A stretch of 64,000 nt of DNA from positions 744,001 through 808,000 of the forward strand of contig MU394052.1 in assembly GCA_022578605.1 (NCBI GenBank), in the 5' to 3' direction. Made by a program: the position numbers and the translations under genes. Positions 1 to 11,220 of the stretch are shown piece after piece. The notes under the pieces were generated by a model, which saw only the letters and a program-made list of their open reading frames with translations, did no database searches and was not told the origin of the DNA. How positions within the stretch are numbered: the first letter of the stretch is position 1; each line of letters opens with the position of its first letter. The stretch comes from Camillea tinctor. Its lineage: Eukaryota > Ascomycota > Sordariomycetes > Xylariales > Xylariaceae.

Positions 1-933
1 CGGGTCCTCGTCCTCTTCCTCAGACTCTGGTTCCGGTGTCTTTCTCTTCTTTGTCGTCGAGCTCTTGCTTGGCTTTGCGGGCTTTTTGGAAGTGGATTCG
101 TCTTCGTCGTCCTCATCGGCTAGCTTATTGCGCGAAGCAACTCGCTTCGGGTTAGGGAGGAATTCCTCCTCGCTATCCTCCTCAACGTAATCATCGTTCT
201 TTCTTTTATTGCGGCTTTTCGCATCAGCTGCAAAGATGTCATCTCCGGCATCACCATCGTCTTCCATGAATGCATCTTCGTCGTCGTCATCGTTATCATA
301 TTGCCTAGGCGCGGTCGTAGACCGTTTCTTCGCCGCTGCAGTCTGGCTATCTTTCTTGTTGACTGGAGTGTCCTGCGTAGTATTCGGCTTCTTTCTCGGA
401 CTTGATCGGACCTGGACAGTGGATTTGACTGGAGGCTTCGGTTCGGACTTGGTAGCTGGTTGGGCCTTGGGCTTGTTAGAGGCAAAGTATTCGCTGGCTG
501 TAGTAGTGGTGCCCTGGATCTTAGGCTCGCTGTTGCCCGGATGAGTTAGTCTCGTTGAATTTGGGCATAAGGGTAAAGAGGAGAAAAGCCAATGTCACTC
601 ACGCTGCCTTTTTCTTGGGGGTTGACCGTGTAGTTGGCCTCTTAGTTCTACGAAATATTTAGTATCATGGGTACTTTGTACTTATAGAGAAACAGGTTTC
701 GATATCTTACTCTTCGGCGGGGGCAGCGTCTTCTTCATCACTGTCGTCAACTACTTTCCTGCCTTCTATATCTCGTGGGTTAGATGAGGTGCGATGACCC
801 TATAAGCTGAGGATTGTAAAGTAAAGTACATACTAGTGCCGCGTTTCTTGGGAGGCTCTTCGGCTTTCTTTGGCGCAGGCTTTGGAGGCGCCGCACCACC
901 TTTCGGTCCAAAAAAAGAGCGTATATCAGGCAT
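1..933 (-). CDS. rfc1: Replication factor C subunit 1 (clamp loader large subunit), 5' part
   Basis: Rfc1 is the large ATPase subunit of the RFC complex, which loads PCNA onto primer ends in the nucleus. The model has four exons on the minus strand: 834-933, 711-765, 603-647 and 1-529, continuing beyond the window. It gives about 243 residues. The protein begins MPDIRSFFGPKGG, a PCNA-binding-like N-terminus (xxIxxFF) usual for fungal Rfc1, and has the motif TTASEYFAS near residue 70. The rest seen here is a lysine-, proline- and acid-rich disordered stretch with SDEEDAAP and several D/E runs. The BRCT domain and AAA+ core must lie outside the window. Introns are 68, 63 and 73 nt with good GTATGT, GTAAGA and GTGAGT donors. 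It is divergent from the uL16m gene. Identification rests on the N-terminus only, but this is distinctive. Confidence 0.85.
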
Positions 934-1406
934 TTTTGGCTAGACTTGTAGCTGCGCACAGAGGAAAAGAGACAGGAACCGAGGTGGTGCAAAGTGAATT
1001 GGCACCAAAAAGGGGATGTTGAGATGACGGGAGTAAGTGACAGTGGCAGTGACAAGTGACAGGCATTAAGAACTCGAATCAAAGAAAGTCAGGTTGTGAG
1101 ACGCGATTGATGACGCGACTTTTTTTTAAATAGGGAACTTTAAATGGATTGGCGATACATGCATATGTGGGGCTCTTAGGCAGAAAGCGAGGTTAAGTGA
1201 CTACTATGTAGGCAAGAACTAAAGAGACTACTATGTACTATGTAGGTTAGCGCATACAAAGGTACGTACCCCTCACCAAGACCAATTATGCAGTAGAAAC
1301 CTCAATTGAGCTTTGAAGTTCAAGAATTGAAATTCAAGATACTAAAAAACAACAACTTACTTTCCACCTTCCCTTCTAGCTCCCACCGTATCGCCGCATC
1401 GCAAAG
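934..1406. promoter_or_regulatory. Divergent promoter region between rfc1 and the uL16m gene
   Basis: This 473-nt spacer separates two start codons that point away from each other, so it must hold both 5' leaders and promoters. It contains AT-rich runs (poly-T near 1120, poly-A near 1345) and a repeated ACTACTATGTA segment at about 1199-1245. No TATA box stands out clearly. Confidence 0.5.
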
Positions 1407-2272
1407 ATGCGCTCCAACGCCAGCTCGTGCCTGGCTAGCGCTTTCCGGTCACTGAGGATTACCCACACCCCGACTTCGCGGCCGTCGATAATACCCCCCG
1501 CTTCGACTACAGCTCGACACATTTTGAGTCCTCAAAATGTCAGGTTCTTCTCAGCAACAGCCACTAGGGCCAATTGGCTTGAGCCCCGGATAGACCGAAA
1601 GAAGAAGATGATGAAGGGAAGGCCACGAGTGGCTACTGGTGGATCTGTCAAGGGAACGACGGTAGTTTGGGGAGACTATGGTTTGCGCATGACCGACCAT
1701 CATCGGCGCATCAGCGCCCAGCAGCTCAAGATTGCTGAGGATACCATTAAAACGAGACTGCGTGGTCAAAAGTATCGACTATACAAGCGAGTTTGTTGTA
1801 ACGTGGGTGTGTTTGTGAGCGGTAACGAGGTTGGTTTGCACCCAGTAAGCACAGAGGGGTGTCTTCTCCCGTTGACAACGATATAACAGATGCGTATGGG
1901 TAAAGGAAAGGGTTCATTCGATCACTGGGCAGCTAGAGTAGCAGTGAACCAGATCGTGATGGAGGTGAGGGGCATGCTCCACGAGCAAGTCGTGCGAGAT
2001 GCATTCCGATTAGCCGGTAACAAGCTACCAGGTAAGCCTTACGCGCAAAAAGGGGTATAGAGAAGGCGGTTTCTAACTCTATGCTTACAGGTCAATGGCA
2101 GTTCGTGAAGAAGGGCGAGCCACCCATTGTTGGTATCACCAGGTTGAAGGGAATAACATTAGAGGAGCTGAAGAGACCGAGACGAAAGGTTGTTGCCGAG
2201 AGCATCACCCCGGTGCCTCCTCCTCCAACGACATCGGCTTCGGAAAGTCATGCGCCTATGAATGGCCCATGA
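1407..2272 (+). CDS. mrpl16: Mitochondrial large ribosomal subunit protein uL16m
   Basis: This is the mitochondrial homologue of bacterial ribosomal protein L16, which sits near the peptidyl transferase centre and helps position tRNA. Three exons, 1407-1829, 1890-2031 and 2091-2272, give about 248 residues. The first ~55 residues are Ser/Ala/Arg-rich and look like a mitochondrial presequence. The L16 domain follows, with [26 protein letters not shown] and, after the first intron, [16 protein letters not shown]. The C-terminal tail is proline/serine-rich. The first intron (60 nt) uses a weaker donor, GTTGGT; this choice restores the usual family spacing between KYRLYKRV and RMGKGKG. The ATG at 1407 is the first one in frame. 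The gene is divergent from rfc1. Confidence 0.92.
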
Positions 2273-2898
2273 ACACATAACCTACCTACTTTCCGCTCTT
2301 GTGCAATATAAATATAGGTGTATAAATTCTATCTACACGCAGGGACGACTATCGGACGGGAATCGGCCAATGAAGCAAGGAGGACTTGTAAAGATGTTTC
2401 AACCTCAAGGTTAATATAGCTTCAAATAGACGAAGCTGAAACCAATCCAGTGAACAAGTCATTGATGCCCTTCCTGTCGTTATACATAATTATACTCTAT
2501 GTCGGCATTTCATGTTATTCAATGGGGTGGCTATATGACTATGCCGGTGCTATCTGTTATGAGCACTAGGTACATACCTAGGTACGCGGACTAAGGTAGT
2601 GTTACATACGGGCTAAGGACACTGCATATATCATTACTCTATAGCAAGGAAAGCGCACCTATTCTCCTTCCTTCTCTCCTCTTATAACGTACCTAGAGTG
2701 GGCACACTTATAATTAGTAATTCTCAGAGACTAGGTCTGAAAAAAATACCTAGGGTAGGTACACTCCTAACCTAGAGCTCTTTGAACTTCTTCCTCCAAA
2801 AAAACTCATTCCTGATAGATTCTTAACCGAATGAGCTCCAAACAACAGCATACAGCTCAGCATATTTCAGCTTGTCCCCCGTCTTCACCCGTCTTTCC
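2273..2898. other. Intergenic spacer
   Basis: The spacer holds the presumed 3' end of the uL16m gene and the leader of the next gene. A perfect palindrome TACCTAGGTA lies at 2575-2584, and related TACCTAG variants at about 2690 and 2748. No coding signal is seen. Confidence 0.5.
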
Positions 2899-4490
2899 AT
2901 GGCGAATCACAAGCTCCAGCTCATGACATTCTTGTTATCTAGCAAAGAATCTCCCTTGTCCTTGTCAACCTCGTCAATGGCATTTATTTCCAAAGTGCCT
3001 CCCCCACGACGCTCATCAGACGAACTTCACCATTTGCTAGAATCAAAACAGCTATGGTTGCTTTCCTCGGGTCTCTGTCGAATGGAGGTTATCGTGGACA
3101 CAAGTGAATGTCAGATCATCAGGCCAGACTCTAGACTTAGGTTTCTAGAGTATATTGCCGATGCAGTTTGCCAATGCTCTGTACGTACCGAGCAGTTAAA
3201 CAACACCCCCCAGGCCAAGAGATCAACACTTACACCATCTCTCGGCCTAGGTATGGTCAACACTTGGCCTTATAGTCAATCAGTTGGCTATCCATGATAA
3301 ACCACTCGATGGTGATCCCAACCTCTATTTCAGCATTGAACATCCTGACAAGTCATACGGGCTTCTATCGCCTACACATGTTCCAGCCGTATATTTCCAG
3401 GGCTTGGAATTCTTGTTACATTTCCATTCTGAGTATGGTCTAAGTGCTTCTCACGATAACGATAATCTAGACGACTTCCGACGAAATGATAGAAGCCAGG
3501 ATAGCAATGGTTCCCAGGGACACGAGTTCTCTGCACACCATCATACCCCTGAGGATGTTCTCATGGACCCTTCGGCTGATACTCACACCAACATGCTCAC
3601 AAACCAATTTCAACATGGATGGTCGTTTGCTGCTCATCTAGTTCAAGCTGCACTGCATACCACCATTGGCGTTAAAAGACCTCGGGGCTTACAATTACTC
3701 AAAGAAAACAGCAATACCTTGCCCCTGCTCAAGATTGCCCCATCAATCTGGAACGCACACTATTTACAGGTCTGTATACATCTCTCAGAAAGGCTATATC
3801 GGTAGCTAATTCTGGAATTTAGCTTACGGCTGCCCATTCCAAGAACTTCCCAATTATCTCTAACATCCTATCAACTTCTCTACACGGCCAGTCACCAACG
3901 CTTAGGCGCAAAGCAACTGAACTAGTAGAAAACGACGATGGCAAAGAACAAGGAGAATCCTCCGCTCAAGAGTCTGGCAAAACACAACTCATTGGGTCAT
4001 CTATACAACGAAGACTTTGGGGTTTATTACAGACAAACCTAGAGCCAAAGGTTCGCACCCGAGGCATTGCTTCATATAAAAACATCACCTTATCGCCTGA
4101 AGAATCGTATGAGCGCTCCCTTGAGATGTTGCCCATGTTTCCCAGCCATTTTTACTACAGCGAAGAATACATCGGCCCTGCTATCCCTAACCGTGATTTT
4201 GAATTAAGTACATCATGGCCTATCTCTCCAACAAATAATAGAAAAGATGACAATATGGCACTAGATACATTGGAGGACGACCATGTACAATTTGAGGAGG
4301 ATGATGTTGATATTTCTGACGAAGACATGGTCTATGGATCTATATTACAAGCAGATGATCGGCTGGAGCTAGATCAAGATCTGGGAAGCGAGTCATATAC
4401 CCCTGAGGATATGGTCTACGAAGAAGGCGAGTGTTATTATTTCCATGACGACCTTAGCAGCTGTGAAGTGGACTACCATGTAGATGATGG

Positions 4491-4524
<34 letters not shown>

Positions 4525-4935
4525 TGTACGGGCCCTGAGACTATACCAACAGGAGATCCTGCTGAAGTAGTGGTCGAAAGATGGTACGAGTTTCAATATG
4601 GAAGCACAAATACACTTTGGGAATCGGAATTTGAAGAGAGCGAGGCAGTAAGATGAATATTGACAAATTGTCTTAACGCTGGATCCTTTGTTGGCAATTC
4701 TGACTATATGCAATAGAAGAAAAAGTGGTATAATTATCAGTGCCATGACACGACCTGCCGTCATCCAAGCACTCTTAGATGCCATCTTGAAAATGTCTAT
4801 AACGCCTCTCTTACTAGATCACCCGGAATCGGTGAACCATTCTTCCCAACCTTGGACGCATCTTCCCCACCAAATGAAGTCTACCCCATCATTTCTTATT
4901 CATGGTTATCGAGAAATAGCCCTTGCTGGCTGTAG
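2899..4935 (+). CDS. Uncharacterised fungal protein with acidic C-terminal part
   Basis: I do not recognise this gene. The model has exons 2899-3180, 3251-3769, 3823-4647 and 4717-4935 (introns 70, 53 and 69 nt) and encodes about 614 residues. Exons 1-3 are well supported: phases match and reading is continuous through good splice sites. The start is the first in-frame ATG (MANHKLQL). The middle has an HPDKSYGLLSPTHVPAVY segment; the C-terminal third is very acidic and includes a poly-Asp run encoded by a GAT repeat. If the last intron is not spliced, the protein stops at 4656 (544 residues). If it is spliced, about 72 residues are added, including a Cys/His cluster CHDTTCRHPSTLRCH. The intron has a GTAAGA donor and a CTGAC branch 17 nt before the acceptor, so I favour splicing. 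No function is proposed. Confidence 0.6.
4485..4523 (+). repeat. GAT trinucleotide repeat coding poly-Asp
   Basis: About a dozen near-perfect GAT units lie inside exon 3 of the uncharacterised gene and encode a run of about eleven aspartates. Length polymorphism between strains is likely. Confidence 0.85.
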
Positions 4936-5061
4936 ATGGTGCCGTATTTCCTCCGTGGCCGGCATATTGTTGCCAATGCCCTAGCTGTGTGTGAGGGCTT
5001 TAGCTCAGGCCTCGGCAGCGTTTCTCTCTTGTAACGAACATCACCCGACTGGTACCGCCGT

Positions 5062-5295
5062 CTATCGTTGGGCCGCTGGCTTGGCTCCCGGTTTGGCAGC
5101 GCCCTTCTTCTCCTTCTTCTTCTTTTGCTCAGGTTTCAGGGTCGCGTAGTGGATGTACCATAGGAGCACGCTCTGGGCGATCAAGATGACTAGAACGACA
5201 ACAAGGATGGTAAAAACGTATGGCTGATCGTTCAGGACGGCGACAGCTTCGGGCGTAGCGCCCAGCTTAGCCATGAATCCAAATTGGCCCGACAT
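5062..5295 (-). CDS. Small single-pass membrane protein, unknown
   Basis: This is a 77-residue protein from an uninterrupted reading frame, with ATG at 5295 and stop TAG at 5062. The N-terminal 25 residues are mixed. Residues about 26-50 form one strongly hydrophobic segment (FTILVVVLVILIAQSVLLWYI). The C-terminus is a lysine/alanine tail (KPEQKKKKEKKG, then AAKPGAKPAAQR). That layout suits a small single-span protein of the ER or mitochondrial outer membrane with a basic cytosolic tail. I do not recognise the family. Its 3' end lies only about 125 nt from the 3' end of the convergent upstream gene. Codon use and the clear membrane segment argue that it is real rather than a chance frame. Confidence 0.65.
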   Translation of the reverse strand: MSGQFGFMAKLGATPEAVAVLNDQPYVFTILVVVLVILIAQSVLLWYIHYATLKPEQKKKKEKKGAAKPGAKPAAQR

Positions 5296-6462
5296 GATGA
5301 TGATAATGATGTTGCGATTGTTGACTCGTGTATTGGATTAAGAGCGTGGAGGATGGATGGGTGGTATTATACGCCGTTTGAATAGGTATTATTATATGAA
5401 TGGTGCACCAGTCACACACAGAGTAAAAGAATGGTATGTTGTATATATACGTATAGTAAAAATGCGTGAGCGGATGATTTGAATATAGCTTCACTCGCTA
5501 AGAGATCAACAACGAGGCGAACTGGATTTGGAGAAGAAGAGAAATAAAAAAAAGATGAGCGACCACAGGTCAGCTCGGTCGGGGGCCAAGTCTACAGGGC
5601 GGCTATGTATATATAAGTTGGCGAGTAACTTGAAAGCGGAAAGAGAGAGAAAAGGCGCCAGGATGGGGCGATCCAATATTATAAGGGCAAGTTCCTCAGG
5701 TGGTCGACCGATGGATATGGGGGGTGAGGAAGGGCGATGCTGATCCCTGTGAAACTCGCACGTTTCAGAGCTGCGGCAGAGTCGACTGATGCAACGCAGC
5801 CAATCGCAGCTCGCAGAGCAACTACCTACCACGAGATTTTCTCTTCAAGAGCGCGTAATGGGTCCACCATGGCTTATCTAGATGCAGTGTTATAATTCCT
5901 GGGTATTGTCTTATGTCTTACCGTTGAAGCCCATGTGGAAAGAAAGAAAGAAAAAAGAAACCCATTGCGCGTAAAGTTGTATCGGGTTTAGGAAATTTCA
6001 ATATAGTGTAGTAGTATTGTAGGCTATATTATGCCTAGGTGTCGGTAGGTAACTAGTTAAGTATTTAACCTACTACCTACTACTACCTAAAACAGGTATA
6101 TACTATTGAATTTAAACAATCAAGTAGGTGTAATTACCTTCAGTGTTCCCCCTAAACCCCTGCAACCTTGTCATTCGGAGGCTCAAGCACTAGCGTAAAA
6201 GTATGAATTTCGGCCAATCGATGAATAAATTGGATCCCACTCGAGGGGTTACACTACGGTTACACTGCGGGACAATGAAAAATCCGCACTTACAACTTTG
6301 GCGGGGACTTGGATTAACTAGACTAGACATAGCAACCATTAAAAAAATAATTCAAGGTATATATACGACGAATTGAAGCTCTCAGCAGCAGCACCAACAC
6401 CAGCTTTGCGCCGGCCTACGAACGTCCCATCCTAGATAGTGCTGCTGCCCTCCAGATATGCG
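5296..6462. other. Intergenic spacer between two divergent genes
   Basis: This 1.2 kb region separates the small membrane protein (minus) from the uS5m gene (plus) and must carry both promoters. It has purine-rich runs (about 5530-5660, 5938-5962), a TATATA stretch at about 5445-5455 and repeated CTACCTACTACC at about 6065-6090. No coding sequence is supported. Confidence 0.5.
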
Positions 6463-7821
6463 ATGAGCGTCGTACGGCCAGCACGATGCCTGCTCACGAG
6501 GCGGCTTGTTACTGCAAGTCAACCAGCAGCACCACGATGCAGCGCACCCTTCCATAGCTCGAGCCCGCTGGCGAAGCGGAGGCCGCGCTTCAAGAACATA
6601 CGTGCCGTCGAAATGGGCCTGATCAGCCCCGAGAAGGTCGAGGAATTCAGCAAGGAGAACTTCCCCGCCTACAACCCCGAAGAAATGGAGATCTTGCGAC
6701 ATACCTTTACCCCCGAGCAGATGGCTGCTCTCGAGGCCGGTGAGGCCGCTGTCGACCTCAAAGATATAACGTTACAAGGTCGCATACGGAGAGACCCTTA
6801 CCAGCTGAACCACTTGGACGACTTCAGCAATATCCACCCCATCGTTGACAAGCGGCCCCGCGAGATCGAACAGCCCCTCCACCCGGAGAGCAAGTTCATG
6901 AACGAGACCGAGCACGTCGAGCACCTGGAGAACTACCTGCAGTCCATGATACCCCGCGACGTCAACTTCGACAACATGACCGCCCAGGAGGCCGAGCAGA
7001 TCCTGAACACCCGGATCGACTTCAACATGAAGTCGGCCGAGTACTTCGAGGAGGCCTCCACGCTGCTGGGGCACCCGTCGGTCAAGAGCAACGCGATGGC
7101 CCCGGCGCTGGGCAAGAAGATCGAGGGCATCGCGGGCATGTACAAGCCGCCCATCGACCCGGCGGACGAGGGTCTCGACGACGAGGGCATATACCAGAAC
7201 CTGAAGAAGAAGACGGGCCTGACGGTCCGGCAGATCCTCGACGTCCGGTCCAAGATCCTGGTCACCCGCCTCGTCCACAACCAGACCCGTCTGGGCAAGG
7301 TCCGCAGCGTCTGGATCCAGGCCATCGCCGGCAACGGTGACGGCCGCCTCGGCGTCGGCGAGGCCAAGTCCACCGAGGCCCAGGTCGCCGTGCTCAAGGC
7401 CAAGCTGCTCGCCATCCAGAACCTGCAGCCGGTGCGCCGGTACGAGGAGCGCACCATATACGGCACCGTGGAGGCCAAGGTCGGCGCGACGATCGTGAAG
7501 ATCGAGTCACGTCCACCCGGTTAGTCTCCGGCACTGCCTAGATTTCTTTTTGTGTCATCCCTTTATATCCATATATACTGACGAAACAAAACCTAACCAG
7601 GATTCGGTCTCCGCGCTTCCCACCGCCTCTTCGAGATCTTCCGCGCGGCCGGCATCCACGACATCGCGGCCAAGATGCCGCGCGGCCGCAACCCGATGAA
7701 CTCGGTCAAGGCATGCGTGGAGGCGCTGCGGAACCAGAAGGACCCCAACGAGATCGCCATCGGTCGGGGCAGGAAGCTCGTCGACCTGCGGAACGTGTAC
7801 TATGGCGGTAACGTGATGTAA
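6463..7821 (+). CDS. mrps5: Mitochondrial small ribosomal subunit protein uS5m
   Basis: This is the mitochondrial homologue of ribosomal protein S5, part of the small-subunit mRNA entry and decoding region. Two exons, 6463-7519 and 7601-7821, with one 81-nt intron, encode about 425 residues. The N-terminus (MSVVRPARCLLTRRLV) is Arg-rich and looks like a mitochondrial presequence. A fungal-specific extension occupies roughly residues 40-260. The S5 N-terminal and C-terminal domains follow (LVTRLVHNQTRLGKVRSVW, AGNGDGRLGVGEAKS, TIYGTVEAKVGAT, GFGLRASHRLFEIFRAAGI). The start is the first in-frame ATG. Exon 1 has extreme G/C preference at third codon positions, much stronger than most neighbours, which also creates long meaningless antisense frames. 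The final residues NVYYGGNVM match the usual S5m ending. Confidence 0.92.
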
Positions 7822-8630
7822 AAAAGAAAAAGAAAAAAAGACTTCTCATCTTATCTCTCTCTCTCCATTAAACCAAATGATAAGGATTAAAAAAGAAAGG
7901 TAGGGGAGAGAAGGGGGGAAAGCTCATAATTTATTTGGGTTGTTATGTATATTATGTATGTAATGTACAAATGCAAAATGTGTACTTAAAGATGGAAAGT
8001 ATACAAAAACAAGGAGAGAGAAAGAGGGGAGAGGATAAACAAACCCATTACATATTTGCCATCGCATTTTTTGTTTTGTAAAACAATGGGATGGTGATGT
8101 GAAGAAGAAGGAGCAGAAAGGGGGTGGAACGACGAATAAGCAGAATAAATAAACAAATGAGAAAAAAAAGCTGCAAGACATTTTATGAAGATCCTATAGG
8201 GGAAGGGAGTCAATACACAGTTTCATGCATGTTGTGGATTTTCTATGTATTTCTTTTCCTTTCCTTTCCTTCGACCTTAGCCTGGGTATCTCTCTGTCCT
8301 TCAGCGTGTTGTATGTATCCATAGATACATATACCTAGGTTACATACTTGTTTTTTTCGGTTCATGTCTGCCCGCCTTTCACCCCCCTTTTTTTTTGCCT
8401 TGCATAGTCCGGGAAGAATAACGACTTGCTTCCCTTGATCTATGTCTTTCATCCCATCTGATATATGATTTTTCCCCAGATGGCAGCTATTCCATATATC
8501 CCCTGTCCTGTCCTGTCCGATTCGTTATTTGATATGTTTTCTTCTTCTCCCCCCCCCCTCTTCTAGTGATTGCCGGCACTCCCCAAAATGTCACATACTT
8601 CTAATCGTCAAGTTTTCCCCCCCTAGGTCC
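7822..8630. other. Convergent 3' region between uS5m and dad3 genes
   Basis: Both flanking genes end here. The region is rich in poly-purine and poly-pyrimidine runs, including TTTCC repeats at about 8252-8270 and poly-C at about 8550-8560. A TACCTAGGT motif lies near 8330. No coding sequence is seen. Confidence 0.5.
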
Positions 8631-9000
8631 CTATCTCCCCTGGTCGCCCCAGTCGATCTCCTGCTGCAGCACGATGCTGTACACGCTCGCCTTGAGCAGG
8701 GTGAATACGAGGCTCGTCTTGCGCTCGAGCTCCCGCAGGCCGTCGAGGATCTCGGTTGTGGGCTGCGCCGCCATGGTGTCGAGTATGGATGCGAACTGGT
8801 GTTTTTCTGTTAACTGCTTTTTATTCTTCCTTTTTTTTCTCCTCCTTCTTTCCAATTGTTTGGGTAAGTGAGGCTAATTTATTTATGTTTTTTACCTTCT
8901 TCATATTCTCGGCTAGACGCTCATACTCTTCTAGCACCTCTTGCTCTAGTGGGGTGAGCTCCGGAGGCGAGAGGAGCGGGTTCGGCGCCGGGGGATCCAT
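8631..9000 (-). CDS. dad3: DASH (Dam1) complex subunit Dad3
   Basis: Dad3 is a small subunit of the fungal-specific DASH/Dam1 ring complex, which couples kinetochores to spindle microtubules. Two exons, 8896-9000 and 8631-8795, joined across a 100-nt intron, give 89 residues, the usual size. Family signatures are LTPLEQEVLEEYERLAENM in exon 1 and PTTEILDGLRELERKTSL followed by LLKASVYSIVLQQEIDW in exon 2. Two AG acceptors lie close together; the inner one (exon beginning at 8795) keeps the frame and gives FASILDTM, as expected for the family, whereas the upstream AG shifts the frame. The gene lies on the same strand as the CorA-like gene. Confidence 0.9.
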
Positions 9001-9468
9001 TGCTAGGTACGAGACCCTAAGCTCAATTGAGGGTTTTTTTCTTATGTGTAACTGACCTGCTTGAGTCTAGGTTTATAAATAGGGGACAAAGTTGGGAGTT
9101 GAGGTGAAATAGGAACGCGGTGTTACTACTAGTGGTAGTGGTAGTGGTAGTGGTGATAATGTTAGTGGTATTAGTGGTCGCAGACACGACGCGATTAGTT
9201 GATAAAGTGAAGTGCCCAAGTGTTGCCCCACCCCCGCTACGTATTACGGTTACATGATAACCATGCAGCTTACCTAAGTGGGTTTGACTTATAAGTCATA
9301 CCCCTTCCCGTCCATCCTAACCCCCCTACAACTTTAACTTATACAACCAGATATTTCCTTACATCAATGTATACCACCGCCTTAGGCCAACATCTCGAGG
9401 AAGCAAAGTCGGCGTAAACATGTTATTAATTATGAGGTTACTTCTCTATACTACCTATTCCCTCTCCC
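9001..9468. other. Intergenic spacer with GGTAGT repeat
   Basis: This spacer holds the dad3 promoter and the 3' end of the CorA-like gene. A degenerate GGTAGT/GTGGTA tandem repeat occupies about 9125-9178. No coding sequence is seen. Confidence 0.5.
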
Positions 9469-11220
9469 CTAAGCAGTTCTCACACGTCTCACTTCACGCA
9501 TATGATGAGGCGGTGCTCCCGTCCTGAGCTTATACAGCCTGAGCGCCGTCATACACGCGCCTATCCATCCTAGTTCCTCCTTGCGCCAGCGCTTCTCCTT
9601 CGTGTCCGAGAACATCTTCTCCACGATGCGCACCCGCTCGGCGAACGTGTCTGCGCCCATGGGCGGGTGCGGGTGGTACGGGTAGTAGTACGGGTGACTA
9701 TTTTGATTTCCCTCGTCATGAGAGACGTAGACCTCCTGCGGCGCCGTCGTTGTTGTCGAGACCCCGCCACTGCCGTGCCCTTCCTCCGCTGCCTTTTCGG
9801 GGTGAGCCGCCACCTCGATCCAGACCTCGGCCTTGCGGATCGAGTCGGCATAGATGATCAGCAGCGTGACGAGCGTTAGCGGGATCGCCGTCGCCCAGTA
9901 CACGTAGAACATGCTGCCTCCCGGGCCGAAGGGCTCGCCCATGGAGAGAATGCCCGACACGATCGAGAGAGGCAACAGCACTCCACCCATATACGCCACC
10001 CTATCGAGGCTCCGCTTGTTCTCCTTCGAGTCCAAGAAGTCGCCCCCCGATCCCCCGCCGTCTGGCTGCTCTGCTGCGCGCCGCGCCGCACCCCCCACCG
10101 AGGACGGCGGCACCTGGATGTTGGCTACGACGGGGTTGAGCCGGCTCAGTAGCTGCGAGCGGCGGCCCACGCGCGCGAGGAGGGCCTCCCAATCTGGATC
10201 AGAAGTCCTGGGCCGCGAGAGGGCGTGTATTGTCGAGGGCTTGTGGTTCCCCAGGTTGCGCTCCAGTGAGTTCTGTATCTCCCAGTACATGGCGACCGTC
10301 TCGGCCGAGCTGAGCGGCAAGTCCATCGGCACCGCCTCGAAGAATTCGAACCACTGACGTACCGCAATATCCTTCACGAGGTGCCACAGGTCCATATCCG
10401 ACTCACAGCTGCCTGTCAGGCTCTCGCATAGCAGTGTCTCGAGAGTCGGTGCCTCGCTAGTAGCATGTGCGGCTTCGAAGATGAGGGGATCTCCGGCGGC
10501 CAATGTCTCCTCGGGGTGCAGTTTCCTTGATAATTCCATCGCCTTTTGAAGATCGGATGTCTGCTTTCTGCGTAAGGGGCAGTCTAATAAGAGAACTACC
10601 CCATATTAGTTATCAAAGCATGGAAGGACGAATAAGCTGGAGAGATGCCTACCATTTGCTCTGGGACTCAGCCAAAGAGAAGCGCGACAGAAGAATACCA
10701 CATCCCCTATCTTTGAGACCATGTGCATGGGAGGACTACCTAGGATATCTGTATATGTAGTATCCCTAGGGGGCTTCTCGCTATCGTTGGCTCCTGGAAC
10801 TACATGCGTCAGCTCTGGGTAGTCATAATGAGCGAACATCGCTCCATCCTTCCTACGCCCTAGGGGCTTGTAGGCTTTCCTCCGGGCATGCGCTTCGATG
10901 AAATAGGGGTCAATGCCCAGCATGTTCCTCAGCACTTCAAGATAGTCCACGGGTAGCCCGCGTATGACGAATAGTCGCCGCTCGTCCTTACATTCGTCTT
11001 CGATCCTCACGCGCAGGTCCTTGGCACTATTGATGTGCTCCCTAGAGACATCTTCTTGGTCCCGCCGCCACCGCAGCACATAGGCCGGCGCCTCGTCGAT
11101 ATGTTCTTGTATGATCATCTTGGTGTTTAGTGACTCGTAATATACAGATGGGTCTAGATGGGCTGCGAGAGGTGTTGGCCAGGTGTTATTCTTGCTGGTT
11201 ACCTGAGGCATGTATAACAT
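9469..11220 (-). CDS. CorA-like membrane protein (fungal, function unknown)
   Basis: Two exons, 10653-11220 and 9469-10595, joined across a 57-nt intron, encode about 564 residues. The splice is supported by phase and gives SPRANVLLLDCPLRRK across the junction. The N-terminal half is soluble and is typical of fungal CorA-like proteins that act downstream of no known pathway (it includes RRLFVIRGLPVDYLEVL and a conserved-looking FIEAHARRK segment). Two membrane spans lie near residues 389-408 (VAYMGGVLLPLSIVSGILSM) and 418-439, the topology of the CorA magnesium-transporter fold. The GMN signature that follows the first helix in true CorA channels is not present; SMG stands at that place. Transport is therefore unproven. 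A hydrophilic His/Tyr/Pro-rich linker and a basic tail close the protein. The start is the ATG at 11220; a second in-frame ATG lies three codons later. Confidence 0.75.

Noticed and set aside
6772..7478. Long antisense reading frames opposite the uS5m exon
   Set aside because: They are produced by the strong GC3 bias of the sense gene and encode repetitive Leu/Val/Arg/Asp-rich text without domains.
9570..10387. Several open frames in other phases over the CorA-like gene
   Set aside because: They are Arg/Ser/Pro-rich shadows of the real minus-strand exon in GC-rich sequence.
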